64,000 nucleotides of DNA from the NCBI GenBank assembly GCA_020055645.1, contig CM034546.1:28024001-28088000 (forward strand), given 5' to 3'. Both the position numbers and the translations under genes were made by a program. This document shows, piece by piece, positions 23,201 to 35,000 of the stretch (the stretch's first letter is position 1; each line of letters starts with the position of its first letter). The stretch is from Tomocerus qinae (Eukaryota; Arthropoda; Collembola; Entomobryomorpha; Tomoceridae). The notes beneath the pieces are model-generated. The model was not told where the DNA came from. It searched no databases and worked only from the letters and a program-made list of their open reading frames with translations.

Positions 23201-24267
23201 GGGTATTGCATAATGCCTACTCTGTTTTGTTCCGTGTCACAAAATGAATCAATTTTTTATACCACAGAATTTTGAAAATTTAAAACCACCCTGTTACAAA
23301 AACATTATGCTCATTATTTTATTACGTATACATTATGCTAAGCATGTTATTGTAACATTAACATTTAGGGTATTATAAGTGGCAAGCGCAATCACAATCA
23401 GCCGCAAAACCTTTTCATTTCAGGTTTTCCTATTTACTGTTGGTAATAGAGTGACATCCTACTCAATGATATCAATCCTCTTATCTAATAACTGAAAATC
23501 GTGATTTGACCTTTTGGGGTCACTTTTGGGGATTTTGTAAAGATACCAAAAAGAAAGAGAAGAAAAATATCTGGTGAACCTAGAGCTTACTTTTCTCAAT
23601 TACACCATTAGTAAGGACTACCGATGTAATGTATCTGTCTCACAGGCTCTTTTGGATGTATTAACTTTTGCAGAAAATGACTCAACTTTTTATTTTCAAA
23701 AATCAAAAAATACTATTTTACTTCCGTTTGAAAAAATTCTAAGGACTAGGTTCACTAGATAATAAGTCAAATAATCTTCAATTTCAAATTTGGGTTCGTA
23801 CATCTTGTGGTAATGGGGGTAGGAGGATTTTGCGAAACGTAATGGAAATCCGTAGAACCAACCTTAATACGGTATTGCCTACTAGACATGATTATTGTCG
23901 TGTATAAGGATGTTTTTTATATTTTTTTATATTTTTTTATTTAAGAGGTGACGCTCCTCTAGGGCTATTGCCCATGGAGCCAAAGAGATTTACAGAAAAA
24001 TAAGTTCATAATAGCCAGTCAGTTTCTGTGGGCTCACTCTGCACTCACATTTGCTTGAGTGCAGTAGTGGTGCAGCATCTATAATGAGCAGAGACACTAA
24101 GTAGTAGGAATATTGCTGCAGGGAGTACCCCATCCGCTAGAAGGCTTATAACCCTACAAAGGTCAATTAAAATGACAGGGCCGAATAAAGTAGTCAGTAT
24201 GATTAAATTAAATTGAAATAACATGATGGATTGTAAACCGAGAGGATTAAAATATTGGGGGTTAATT
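23201..24267. other. Gene-free DNA
   Basis: No gene recognised. A T-rich tract (TATATTTTTTTATATTTTTTTAT) lies near 23917-23940. Isolated TAAAATGACAGGG motifs near 24167 announce the repeat field that follows. Confidence 0.5.
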
Positions 24268-24355
24268 AATGTTTTCAATAATGTACCCCAACGCATACCT
24301 TCATGTGCTAAATATAGTACATGGAGTTATGCGTTGGTACATTATTGAAAACATT
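24268..24355. repeat. Hairpin with ~29-bp inverted arms
   Basis: AATGTTTTCAATAATGTACC at the left arm (24268-24296) is mirrored by the arm at 24327-24355, with a ~30-bp loop between. It directly precedes the TTAAAATGACG repeat field. Confidence 0.85.
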
Positions 24356-24356
24356 A

Positions 24357-24486
24357 TTTAAAATAACGAGATTATTTAAATTGAGGTTGTTTTAAAATGA
24401 TGAGGTGATGTAAAATGACAGGGCTACTTAAAATGACGAGGTGATGTAAAATGTCAGATCTACTTAAAATGATGAGGTTATTTAAA
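24357..24486 (+). repeat. Degenerate TTAAAATGACG repeats
   Basis: About seven diverged copies of a 17-21 base motif such as TTAAAATGACGAGGTGATG. They appear ancestral to the regular minisatellite that follows. Confidence 0.75.
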
Positions 24487-24797
24487 ATGACGTGACCATT
24501 GTTTACAATGACGTGACCATTGTTTACAATGACGTGACCATTGTTTACAATGACGTGACCATTGTTTACAATGACGTGACCATTGTTTACAATGACGTGA
24601 CCATTGTTTACAATGACGTGACCATTGTTTACAATGACGTGACCATTGTTTACAATGACGTGACCATTGTTTACAATGACGTGACCATTGTTTACAATGA
24701 CGTGACCATTGTTTACAATGACGTGACCATTGTTTACAATGACGTGACCATTGTTTACAATGACGTGACCATTGTTTACAATGACGTGACCATTTAA
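24487..24797 (+). repeat. 21-bp minisatellite, about 15 copies
   Basis: Near-perfect tandem copies of ATGACGTGACCATTGTTTACA. Because 21 is a multiple of 3, frames stay open and one reads as a seven-residue repeat (TIVYNDV). This is a by-product, not a gene. Confidence 0.97.
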
Positions 24798-24968
24798 AAT
24801 GACGTGACCATTTAAAATGACGTGACCATTTACAATGACGTGACCATTTAAAATGACTTGACCATTTAAAATGACGTGACCATTTAAAATGACGTGACCA
24901 TTTAAAATGACGTGACCATTTAAAATGACGTGACCATTTAAAATGACGTGACCATTTAAAAGACGTGA
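24798..24968 (+). repeat. 18-bp minisatellite, about 9-10 copies
   Basis: Copies of AAAATGACGTGACCATTT, which is the 21-bp unit with its TGTTTAC part shortened to TTAA. One copy near 24832 still has the TTTACA form. Confidence 0.95.
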
Positions 24969-25400
24969 CCGTGAATTATTTCGATACGCGGAATTATTTT
25001 GAAAATTAAATGTTTATAACATGTATGTCGACATCAATGTCTTCTTCGTCCGAAGGCAGTAAAAGGTCATTTTTCTGGATCTAGGGCTCCTCTATTTGCA
25101 TGTACAATTCTCTCCCTTCATTACAATCCTTGCCTGGTTTGAATGCCGTAATTAAATTGTCCTGACTTCCATGCACATATATAATTAGACTTGATTTTAA
25201 AATCCAATTTTCTTGACACGTATGTACTACGAGTAAAAATACACATTCTTTCTCTGTTTCTGCGATTTCTGAGTAATTGCAGACTGCAACTAAAGCAGAT
25301 ATACCTAGAACACTAGAACTCTCAACGAAATGTTCTTACTTCTTAAGTACACATCCACTTATCTAAGTTTAGGCGCCTTTTACCTACATTAGTTAGTTAA
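24969..25400. other. Gene-free DNA with a dispersed-repeat end
   Basis: The first part (24972-25130) is related to 29930-30160 (see that entry). The rest shows nothing recognisable. Confidence 0.5.
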
Positions 25401-25403
25401 TCG

Positions 25404-25620
25404 TATAAAAGGCTCATTTAAAATGACATCAATTTAAAATGGCGGGATTATTTAATATGACGTCTGTTCAACATGGCCCCATTATTTAAAATGACGGGAC
25501 AATGCAAAATAACGGAGTAATGTAAAAAAAATTACGGGGTTATTCTAAATGACGGGGTAAGGTAAAATGAAAGGGTAATGTAAAATCGCGTGTTCATTTA
25601 AAATGATTGTTATTTAAAAT
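25404..25620 (+). repeat. Second field of degenerate TTAAAATGACGGGG repeats
   Basis: Diverged copies such as TTAAAATGGCGGGATTATT, TAAATGACGGGGTAAGG and TTAAAATGACGGGACAATG, the same family as at 24357-24968. The field ends just before the Harbinger-like element. Confidence 0.75.
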
Positions 25621-25650
25621 TATTTGTTATGTACATAAACAATTTATAAT

Positions 25651-26715
25651 AGGTGAATTCAAATTCCGTTTGTTATAGCCATGTTATAGCGTTAAGCTCG
25701 TTATTTATGTTAAGATAACGAAGTGTTATGGCGTGACGTCACATCTCCTACTCTTTTACACAGTTATATTTTAACGCATTATCATAACATTTTAACCACC
25801 TAGGAGGGCATGTTTTTTCTATAACAAATTCGTTATATCCTTTGACAGAAGCGCCAAGAAACAAAAGTCTGTCAAATTGTTAGTTCACTCACTACTCGTA
25901 TTACTTTATTGTTTTTTAATGCAAATGATTTGTTGGGCAATTCAAAAACCAAAATGAATTTTGATGGACGTAATTTTTACATCAACGACTTACAACAACA
26001 TATGAGAAACTTGAAAGCCTGAACAAACCAAAATAATTCAGCCATCAAAAGACGTGGAACCAAAAAAGAAATTCAGTGAAATTGGACATTCAATCCAAAA
26101 AAGAGCATCTCGATTTTGAAAGACTGAAATGGAAAGAAGAATTAGAACAGCGAAAAGTAGCCGAAGATAGGAAGCATGAATTGGAAAAATTAAAACTTCA
26201 AAATGATGCTGAGTTGGCGAAAATGAAATTTTAAATTAGCTCAAGAGTTTGAACTCGAAAAACTTCGTATGCAGATGTAAATTAACTAATTATTTTTATT
26301 TGTTCACTCATATGTGGTCATCGTCCATTTATCCAATTAAATAAATCTCTTCTTCGCTCTTCCCCAAGTTACAATCTTAACTATAATATTGTTCTGCTTC
26401 GTTGTCACCGTCCACTTCATCTAGTGGACCAATAGGTCTAGTATCTAGTTCTGGTAGTTGCCCATAGTATATTAAAAATTCCGTCGTAAAATACTTTTTC
26501 AATCAGTTTCTTACGCTCTGATCTTCGTACCATTTTGAGTTTTGCGATAGAAAAAGTTGAAATTACAATTTGACTAAATATTAAATTTCGCGGTGCTATA
26601 TAACACTAAAACTAAAAGGTTTATTTACTCCAGCAGAGGGGTCTTCAAATTTAAACGGTGTTAAACTGTTAAATGATTAAAGCTTAACAAATAACAAAAG
26701 AATTTGAGTTCACCT
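25651..26715 (+). mobile_element. Small DNA transposon, Harbinger-like (1065 bp)
   Basis: The ends AGGTGAATTCAAATTCCGTT and (inverse of the right end) AGGTGAACTCAAATTCTTTT form ~26-bp terminal inverted repeats. They are flanked by a 3-bp direct repeat AAT (25648-25650 and 26716-26718). A three-base duplication and a broken coiled-coil frame inside fit the PIF/Harbinger group, whose second protein is Myb/SANT-like. The transposase itself is not recognisable, so the class is an inference. Confidence 0.65.
26060..26280 (+). pseudogene. Coiled-coil tail of a transposon-borne protein
   Basis: One frame reads LDIQSKKEHLDFERLKWKEE and continues as a charged helix to a stop near 26234. It resembles the C-terminal coiled coil of Myb/SANT-like proteins carried by Harbinger elements. 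Upstream frames are broken by stops and shifts. A second remnant on the opposite strand (26380-26530, YYGQLPELDTRPIGPLDE) may belong to another gene of the same element. Confidence 0.5.
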
Positions 26716-26718
26716 AAT

Positions 26719-29700
26719 ATTATTATAAAGTCAGGCGCTGATGAAAGGAGTTGGACTTCAAACATTTAATGTAGAAAATATTTCATAATTTGTTTAGAAA
26801 ATGTTGGATTTAGTACACTATGATTATGTTGCTTCTCTAAGAATTGTATTTTGTTCCCCGTCCGTAGGATGTTGTAGCAATGTTGCAAGCAAATTTTTAA
26901 ACATTTTAATCTGTTAATATTAATCTTTTTTTAATGTATAATGCATATACATATGATCTACCATCGCCATTAAGGGGTTAGCCGTTTCCCGTTCGGGCAA
27001 CGGGCTTATTCCTAGTTTTATAATTAAATAAATAAATACCATATTATGACTGTTTAAGTCACTACTTTTTAATTGGTATGTCACATTATATTAGTTGTAG
27101 AGAAATTAATTTTTGACCTTTGCTCCCACTAAGGGATAATTTGTTACATGCATGCGTTATTACAAACTTGAGTATTTTTAAGGTATTGACATAAAAAATC
27201 TTTGATTTGTCTCCGGCAGAATTTTATAAAAACTCTTGTGTTGTCTTCAAAACAGGATCATAAAATTTGATATGCATTTTTGGAACAGTAAAAGCAGAAA
27301 TTTTTATAACTTTATTTTGAAACCAAGTATGGGTAAATGTATTACTTCAATTTTGGTAAAGGTTTTATTTAAATCTGTGTAGTCTTTAATTTGTAGTTAA
27401 TTGTCAAAACTTTCCTCCTTTCCATGTCATGTTTCTTTTTCATTTACACATCTCTAATAATTTCTGTCATTTAAGGGGGCCTAGTATTTTTTCTTAATTG
27501 TAATAAATGTCGACTTTTCATAGTAAATTTTGATTACTTGGAATTATTTGTATAAATGACAATTATTTGTTATTTGTAATATGTTCTGAATATTTATTAT
27601 TTGTATTATACTTTGCTATTATTTGTAATGTGTTTTTAACATTTGCTATTATTTCTAATGTTTTAAACATTGGTGATTATTTGTTTTATATTTTGATAAT
27701 TTGTAAAGGGTTTTGGTTATTAGTAATTATTTATAACGCATCTTGATTATTTGTGATAATCTGTAATGTATCTTGATTATTTTTGATTTGTTTGATATTT
27801 ATACTTGTGATGAGATGATAGGTAATATATTTTGGACGCTTGTCGGTATTTATAATAGATTTTGATTATTTGTGATAATTTTTAAAAGAGTTTTGATTAT
27901 TTGTGATTATATTTAAGATTATTTGTAATGAGGTTTCATTATTCATGATTATTGTTTAGGATTTTGAATATTTAAGATAATTTGTAATGGACCTTCATTA
28001 TTTGTAATTGTTAATAATTTTATTATTTGCCTGTGGTGGTGTTTGATTATCTACGTTTTGAAATGTAATTCAAAATTAATAAAAACTAGTCAAGCCAGCT
28101 GCGGGGTGAACCTAGCACTCAAAAGAAATTCAGCATCACATTAATAAATACAATTCCGAAAAAATCATCGATGTTTCTCTTAGGTTATTATGCTAACTTT
28201 GTAAATACAACGATTTAAACATACTTTTGTTTTCTACATCGGTTGGAAAAATATGATTCGGGGATTTTGGAAAATCCAATTAGTACAACTTAACAATAAA
28301 TATTTTATAGAATAGATAGTGCCCTACCCCAAAATTAAAAAAAAGTTGTCCAATGAAGTGGACAGTAACAACCCCAGCTCTACTAAAATGCCAAAAAAAT
28401 CAGAACCAATTTGGACCAATTGGACGTTTTGAAATGCCAATAAATACGCACATCAGGATCAATACGAAATGTTCTTTTTAGCTAATCATTTCCATTTAAT
28501 CACCAATAATAATCTTATCTAAAATTGTATTGTTGTTCTTATGTCATAATAATATGAAACAACTCATTTCGTTGATTTAGAGGGAGTGGACATGGGCAGA
28601 TTTACTTTCGAGGATCGTGCACATAATATTACGTGTGCAGTTGATTGGGAGGAGGCGATTCCCAAAAGTGTTACGTCGTCACTTGCGTTACTTATGGGGC
28701 AGTGGGTTTTGCATTATACAATATATGCAGGTTTCTTAGGCTGTCCTACCAGACATACATAGATAGATAGATGAATTTCATGTTAAAGGTCTTTTATTTG
28801 GCGATGGCGCAAGTGCTAAATTGGGTCTTTAAGAAGAAATAATTCTCCTATACGTGAATATTATTTTGGCTGATATTATTCCTAATATTTTAATCCTCAA
28901 AAAAATGTACAAAACGAAATTTTTTGCATCTAATCTAAATAATTCGATTTTAGCGATTTAATCGTTATAGTGAGAATGTTTACAATCCTTTTTCAAAAGC
29001 TAATGCCAATATGTATATTAAATGATTTCGAACAAAAATTAAAAAAATTATGGATATTTTAAAAGAGTAGTGTAAAACCATGAACATAAGTAGTGGTGTG
29101 TGAAACATGTTTTAATTCCTAAATAAGATTCGTGCGAAATTTTTTTATTGAAGTTGCAAGGGAATTATTCTACATTTTAAATAAGTACCAATTTTGCATT
29201 TTCATAAGTCATTTTTACCGTATATAATTTATATGCAATTCAACATTATTGGAAATATTGTTCTTCTAAATTGTTCAGTAACTTTGCTGTTCGTTCGTGT
29301 TCGTAGTATATAAAGGCAAACCATTTTAAAGTGCCTACCATTCCCTAGAAAATTCTAAACGGTAGAAACTATCCATAGAAAAGCTAAAAAAATAATGCAA
29401 CTGATTTTGTAATGTCGTCTTAAATGTCTTTTAAATTGAAGATTCTCATAATAAATGCCACTTTATATCTGAAAAATGTCTTGGATTGAAGTTATAGAAA
29501 ATTTCCCACATTTAAATAACAAAAAATACTATATTTTAAAATTTGCAAAGCATCGGCAAAAGAATCGTCCTATCATCCGATTCAGGAGATTTATGTTGTC
29601 CGATTCTGACATAAATTGCCTGAATACGGGTTAGCTTTAAAGCTGGGGAACTTTGCTCCGGATAAAATTTTCAACTTGTCGTGCAATTATGCGCCAATGA

Positions 29701-29929
29701 TCATTAAAGGTGAAATCAATTAAATGTGACAGAAATGCCAATCTTTGTCGATTGCATTATCATTTTTAATTAAATTGGCGAAGAAGTAGGCGGTACGAAA
29801 TAAATAACTGTTTTTTAAATGACTTAGGTACTTTAATTACACTTTTACTGAATATTTAAATTACCGTAAATACGGATATACTTCCGCGCGGAATTATTGC
29901 TTCAAACACACAAAAAACGGGTGAATAGT
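26719..29929. other. Long gene-free AT-rich DNA
   Basis: About 3.2 kb without a supportable exon, apart from the low-complexity zone described next. Short runs such as (ATAG) near 28760 occur. No terminal repeats were found. Confidence 0.5.
27540..28050 (+). repeat. Degenerate TGATTATTTGTAATG repeat zone
   Basis: About 500 bp made of irregularly spaced variants of TTTGATTATTTGTGATAAT and ATTATTTGTAATG, with no fixed period. This is decayed simple-sequence or minisatellite DNA. Confidence 0.7.
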
Positions 29930-30160
29930 CGAAATAATTATTTCGATACGCGGAATTATTTTTCAAATAGTCAGTTTTTATTAATTTTCATTGCAAAAGT
30001 TAAAAATGAGTAAGAGTTTAATAAAAAATGGATTCATATTTCATCTTCTCTGAATATATCCATCGGAACCACTAAGTCGAAGTCCATGTCTTCGTCGTCC
30101 GAATGCAGTAAAATATAATCCTCATAGATCAAGGGCTGTTCCAATTGCATGTACTGCTGC
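29930..30160 (-). repeat. Dispersed repeat with an acidic coding remnant (second copy at 24972-25130)
   Basis: Both copies start with ATTATTTCGATACGCGGAATT. About 60-130 bases later both carry a minus-strand peptide with the same frame: YMQLEQPLIYEDYILLHSDD at 30060-30150 versus a YMQIEEP...LLLPSDEEDIDVD version at 25028-25110. The second copy contains an in-frame stop. Conservation of the acidic residues suggests that both derive from a real protein of a mobile element I do not recognise. Confidence 0.6.
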
Positions 30161-30370
30161 TGTAGCAGTAGCATTTAACTGCTTGCTGACGTTAGTCATC
30201 GAGCTTTTTCACATAATTTAAGTCTTTATCTTAATAGCCAAATTTCTTGACAAGTTTGTAGATTTTTCCTGGTCACAAAACTTTTCATTTCTAAATAGGG
30301 ATTTCACAGCCTTTTTTATAATCGCATTAGCGATTTTTCCATTAATTTTCATCAAAATCGTTGGTGGACA

Positions 30371-30410
30371 TTTTTGCGGGTTTTAGAAATTCTGATAAAA
30401 CCCGCAAAAA
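30371..30410. repeat. Perfect 15-bp hairpin
   Basis: TTTTTGCGGGTTTTA and its perfect inverse are separated by 10 bases. Outside it, ATCAAAATCG and its inverse recur on both sides, so it is the core of a longer imperfect inverted repeat (about 30330-30455). Confidence 0.85.
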
Positions 30411-31430
30411 AGTTGAAAAATTGACCACGTCCGATTTTGATAAAAGTGGTTGGACAAATTCAAATGTGTATCCAAGTACAAACCAAATAGCCAGTACCAA
30501 GGTAACTAGAAACTAACACTATTAATACATTTGACAGTATGTATATTATATAAATATCCATAAAAACTTTATTTTGTGAACAGTTAGTTGTAGAATTAGC
30601 GTTAAGGGCACAGGGAGATTTTTTGAAGAAAATTACCGTAAAATTCCGAGTTGTATTTGGTACCATATTTATAAGTCAATTTCGGAGAGGGCTGGGATGT
30701 CAAAAGCCCATATTTATTAGGCTTAGTCGACCGAAGCGTACAAAATTCAGCCCATTTTTGTTGAATTAAGATAACAATTGCCTAAAAATCGTTGAAATTA
30801 ACTCAAAGAGCGAAATGTTTTGGAATCTTGAGAAAAAACTTTCCTTTTCTTAGATTTCCTGGGATTTATAGCGTAGTCGTGGTATCTAAATTATATTATG
30901 TTTTCAAACTTTTCATATTTATCGTATATTTTTCAAAGAATTAACCTGTCTTTATTATTACTGTGTGATGGTGAAAAAACTCTAGAAAATGATAAATTTT
31001 GTACTCTGCTTGTGGCGGCTACCAGGCTACCTCAACGTTTTAAACATATAACCACCTGCACAAATTAATAATTGCAATATTACCTAACTTTTTATTGCAA
31101 AAAATGTATAGACGGCTGTGTTTGGAGCAGTCAATATTTTAAATAAATGGTATTCGCTTGAAATACCAAATGGCTGCTCGATTTTTGATAACTACTCACG
31201 ACAACATAAATTCGACTAAAATTCTCGTTTAAAAATTAGGATTTTGGCCACGCGATAATTAGTTGGATTTAATTTACTATTTTAATTATGCATTTAAGGT
31301 CAGGGTATAGTTTTTGAAACCCTTTACCTGTCTCATCCACAATTGGGGATGTTGCTAGGTAACTAGCTAAATTTGTCATGGAGGGTAAATGCAATCTCGA
31401 TTTTATGCGAAAATCGTACTTTTTTTGTAG

Positions 31431-31511
31431 AATCCCTAACGATCTGAGACCATTGATGCTACACCCATACATTAAGATATAACGTTCAATGGTCTCAGAT
31501 CCTTAGGGATT
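31431..31511. repeat. Hairpin with 26-bp arms
   Basis: AATCCCTAACGATCTGAGAC... (31431-31456) and 31486-31511 are inverse copies with one mismatch around a 29-base loop. A(C)TTTTTTNTAG on the outer side is weakly mirrored too. Confidence 0.85.
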
Positions 31512-31814
31512 CTCCTAAAAAAGTTTATGTGCAATTTAAATGGGAATATGATATTCGGAAAATCTGTCCGTAACTAAGAACCCGAACTTTAATATGATTT
31601 AACTTTTGAATACTATACTACCAACATGGTGAATGTAAACAAAATTTTTGGGTCTATGTTCGGACAACATGAACAACCGTTTATCAACCAAAACAAGTTC
31701 TTTAAGGACAGATTGTTTTACCAATGCTATTTATATTTTATGTTTGGTTGGATCCGTGTATCAGATGGAATAAACCTTAATCAAATGTATATGTTAGCGG
31801 CAATAAGTGAATTA

Positions 31815-31910
31815 AGGCATTAGGCCTAATGCCTAAAAATGGCCGACATTAGGCCTAAAGACTTGTCTTTAAGCTTAAAGCCTAGGCATTAGGACTAATG
31901 CCTGAATTTT
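31815..31910. repeat. Cluster of GCCTAATGCC palindromes at the gap edge
   Basis: A perfect 20-base palindrome AGGCATTAGGCCTAATGCCT (31815-31834) is followed by variants (CATTAGGCCTAAAG, GCCTAGGCATTAGGACTAAT). The GCCTAGGCAT word also occurs in the subterminal region of the hAT element near 9767, so this may be the end of a related transposon cut by the gap. Confidence 0.6.
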
Positions 31911-31920
31911 TCTAACTCGG

Positions 31921-32020
31921 NNNNNNNNNNNNNNNNNNNNNNNNNNNNNNNNNNNNNNNNNNNNNNNNNNNNNNNNNNNNNNNNNNNNNNNNNNNNNNNN
32001 NNNNNNNNNNNNNNNNNNNN
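31921..32020. other. Assembly gap (100 N)
   Basis: Placeholder gap at the left border of the large satellite array; true length unknown. Confidence 1.
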
Positions 32021-35000
32021 ACGCAGTTGGTTTTTGTTTCTTTAAATTCTAATTGTAGTTTTCATTCCAACTTCTCGATCGACTGGAAGTTTATCGTGGT
32101 TTTACATTATGAAATATGCATAAACCTCAAAAATTAAAATAAAATCAAAGTCCGGAAAATCCTAATTTCGCAATCACATAATCTATACTCTTGGTACTTA
32201 GTCTATAGTTCGTTGGCGCTTCTTCAAATCCCAGAGGTAGCAGTATTCCAACTTATCTGTCGAATTGAAAATTATTGTAGTTTGATATTTTGAAATATGC
32301 ATTAATATGACAATAAACAGAGAATCAAAATCGTGGAAAATCTCGTTAACCCTACCCGAATATTTGAATTCTTTGTAAGCGGTTGGTTTTTGCTTCATTA
32401 AATTCTAAGGTTAGTTTTCATTCCAACTTCTCGATCGACTGGAAGTTTATCGTGGTTTTACATTATGAAATATGCATAAACCTTAAAATTAAAATAAAAT
32501 CAAAGTCCGGAAAATCCTAATTTCGCAATCACATAATCTATACTCTTGGTACTTAGTCTATATTTCGTTGGCGCTTCTTCAAATGCAAATGGTAGCAGTA
32601 TTCCAACTTATCTGTCGAATTGAAGATTATTGTGGTTTGATATTTTGATGTACGAATGAATATCAAAATGAACAGGAAATAAAATTGTGGAAAGTCTCAT
32701 TAACCCTACCCAAATATTTATACTGTTTGTACGCAGTTGGTTTTTGTTTCTTTAAATTCTAATTGTAGTTTTCATTCCAACTTCTCGATCGACTGGAAGT
32801 TTATCGTGGTTTTACATTATGAAATATGCATAAACCTCAAAATTAAAATAAAATCAAAGTCCGGAAAATCCTAATTTCGCAATCACATAATCTATACTAT
32901 TGGTACTTAGTCTATAGTTCGTTGGCGCTTCATCAAATCCCAGAGGTAGCAGTATTCCAACTTATCTGTCGAATTGAAAATTATTGTAGTTTGATATTTT
33001 GAAATATGCATTAATATGACAATAAACAGAGAATCAAAATCGTGGAAAATCTCGTTAACCCTACCCGAATATTTGAATTCTTTGTAAGCGGTTGGTTTTT
33101 GCTTCATTAAATTCTAAGGTTAGTTTTCATTCCAACTTCTCGATCGACTGGAAGTTTATCGTGGTTTTACATTATGAAATATGCATAAACCTTAAAATTA
33201 AAATAAAATCAAAGTCCGGAAAATCCTAATTTCGCAATCACATAATCTATACTCTTGGTACTTAGTCTATATTTCGTTGGCGCTTCTTCAAATGCAAGGG
33301 GTAGCAGTATTCCAACTTATCTGTCGAATTGAAGATTATTGTGGTTTGATATTTTGATGTACGAATGAATATCAAAATGAACAGGAAATAAAATTGTGGA
33401 AAGTCTCATTAACCCTACCCAAATATTTATACTGTTTGTACGCAGTTGGTTTTTGTTTCTTTAAATTCTAATTGTAGTTTTCATTCCAACTTCTCGATCG
33501 ACTGGAAGTTTATCGTGGTTTTACATTATGAAATATGCATAAACCTCAAAAATTAAAATAAAATCAAAGTCCGGAAAATCCTAATTTCGCAATCACATAA
33601 TCTATACTCTTGGTACTTAGTCTATAGTTCGTTGGCGCTTCATCAAATCCCAGAGGTAGCAGTATTCCAACTTATCTGTTGAATTGAAAATTATTGTAGT
33701 TTGATATTTTGAAATACGAATGAATATCAAAATGAACAGAAAATCAAATTGCGGAAAATTTCATTAACTCTATCCCAATATTTAAACTCTTTGTACGCAG
33801 TTGGTTTTTGTTGCTTAAAATTAGAATTGTTGTTTTCATTCCATCTTCTCTATCGACTCGAATGTCATCGTGGTTTTACATTATGAAATATGCATAAACC
33901 TCAAAATTAAAAGAAAATCAAAGTCCGGAAAATCCTAATTTCGCAATCACATAATCTATACTCTTGGTACTTAGTCCATAGTTCGTTGACGCTTCTTCAA
34001 ATCCCAGGGTTAGCAGTATTCCAACTTATCTGTTGAATATAAGATTATTGTGGTTTTATATTTTCAAATACGAATGAATATTAAAATGAACAGGAAATAA
34101 AATTGTGGAAAGTCTCATTAACCCTATGCAAATATTTAAACTCTTTGTACGCAGTTGGTTTTTGTTTCTTTAAATTCTAATTGTAGTTTTCATTCCAACT
34201 TCTCGATCGACTGGAAATTTATCGTGGTTCTATATTATGAAATATGCATAAACCTCAAAATTTAAATAAAATCAAAGTCCGGAAAATCCTAATTTCGCAA
34301 TCACATAATCTATACTCTTGGTACTTAGTCCATAGTTCGTTGGCGCTTCTTCAAATCCCAGGGGTAGCAGTATTCCAACTTATCCGTCGAATTGAAGATT
34401 ATTGTGGTTTCATATTTTCAAATACGAATCAATATCAAAATGGACGGGAAATAAAATTGTGGAAAGTCTCATTAACCCTACCCAAATATTTAAACTCTTT
34501 GTACGCAGTTGGTTTTTGCTTCATTAAATTCTAAGGTTAGTTTTCATTCCAACTTCTCTATCGACCGGAAGGTTATCGTGGTTTTACATTATGAAATATG
34601 CATAAACCTTAAAATTAAAATAAAATCAAAATCCGGAAAATCCAAATTCCGCAATCACATAATCTATACTCTTGGTACTGAGTGTATAGTTCGTTGGCGC
34701 TTCTTCAAATGCAAGGGGTAGCAGTATTCCAACTTATCTGTCGAATTGAAAATTATTGTGGTTTGATATTTTGATGTACGAATGAATATCAAAATGAACA
34801 GGAAATAAAATTGTGGAAAGTCTCATTAACCCTACCCAAATATTTATACTGTTTGTACGCAGTTGGTTTTTGTTTCTTTAAATTCTAATTGTAGTTTTCA
34901 TTCCAACTTCTCGATCGACTGGAAGTTTATCGTGGTTTTACATTATGAAATATGCATAAACCTCAAAATTAAAATAAAATCAAAGTCCGGAAAATCCTAA

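Larger units (their letters stand above)
30161..31814. other. Gene-free DNA with two hairpins
   Basis: Apart from the hairpins at 30371-30410 and 31431-31511, I see only short chance frames. Confidence 0.5.

Noticed and set aside
24492-24797. 101-codon open frame of repeating TIVYNDV units
   Set aside because: It exists only because the minisatellite period (21 bp) is divisible by three; no start context or non-repeat portion.
24487-24968. CRISPR-like regular repeats
   Set aside because: Units are contiguous without unique spacers, and the host is a eukaryote; this is a minisatellite.
31269-31472. 67-codon minus-strand frame near the hairpin
   Set aside because: No domain, and it overlaps the inverted-repeat arm; composition expected by chance.
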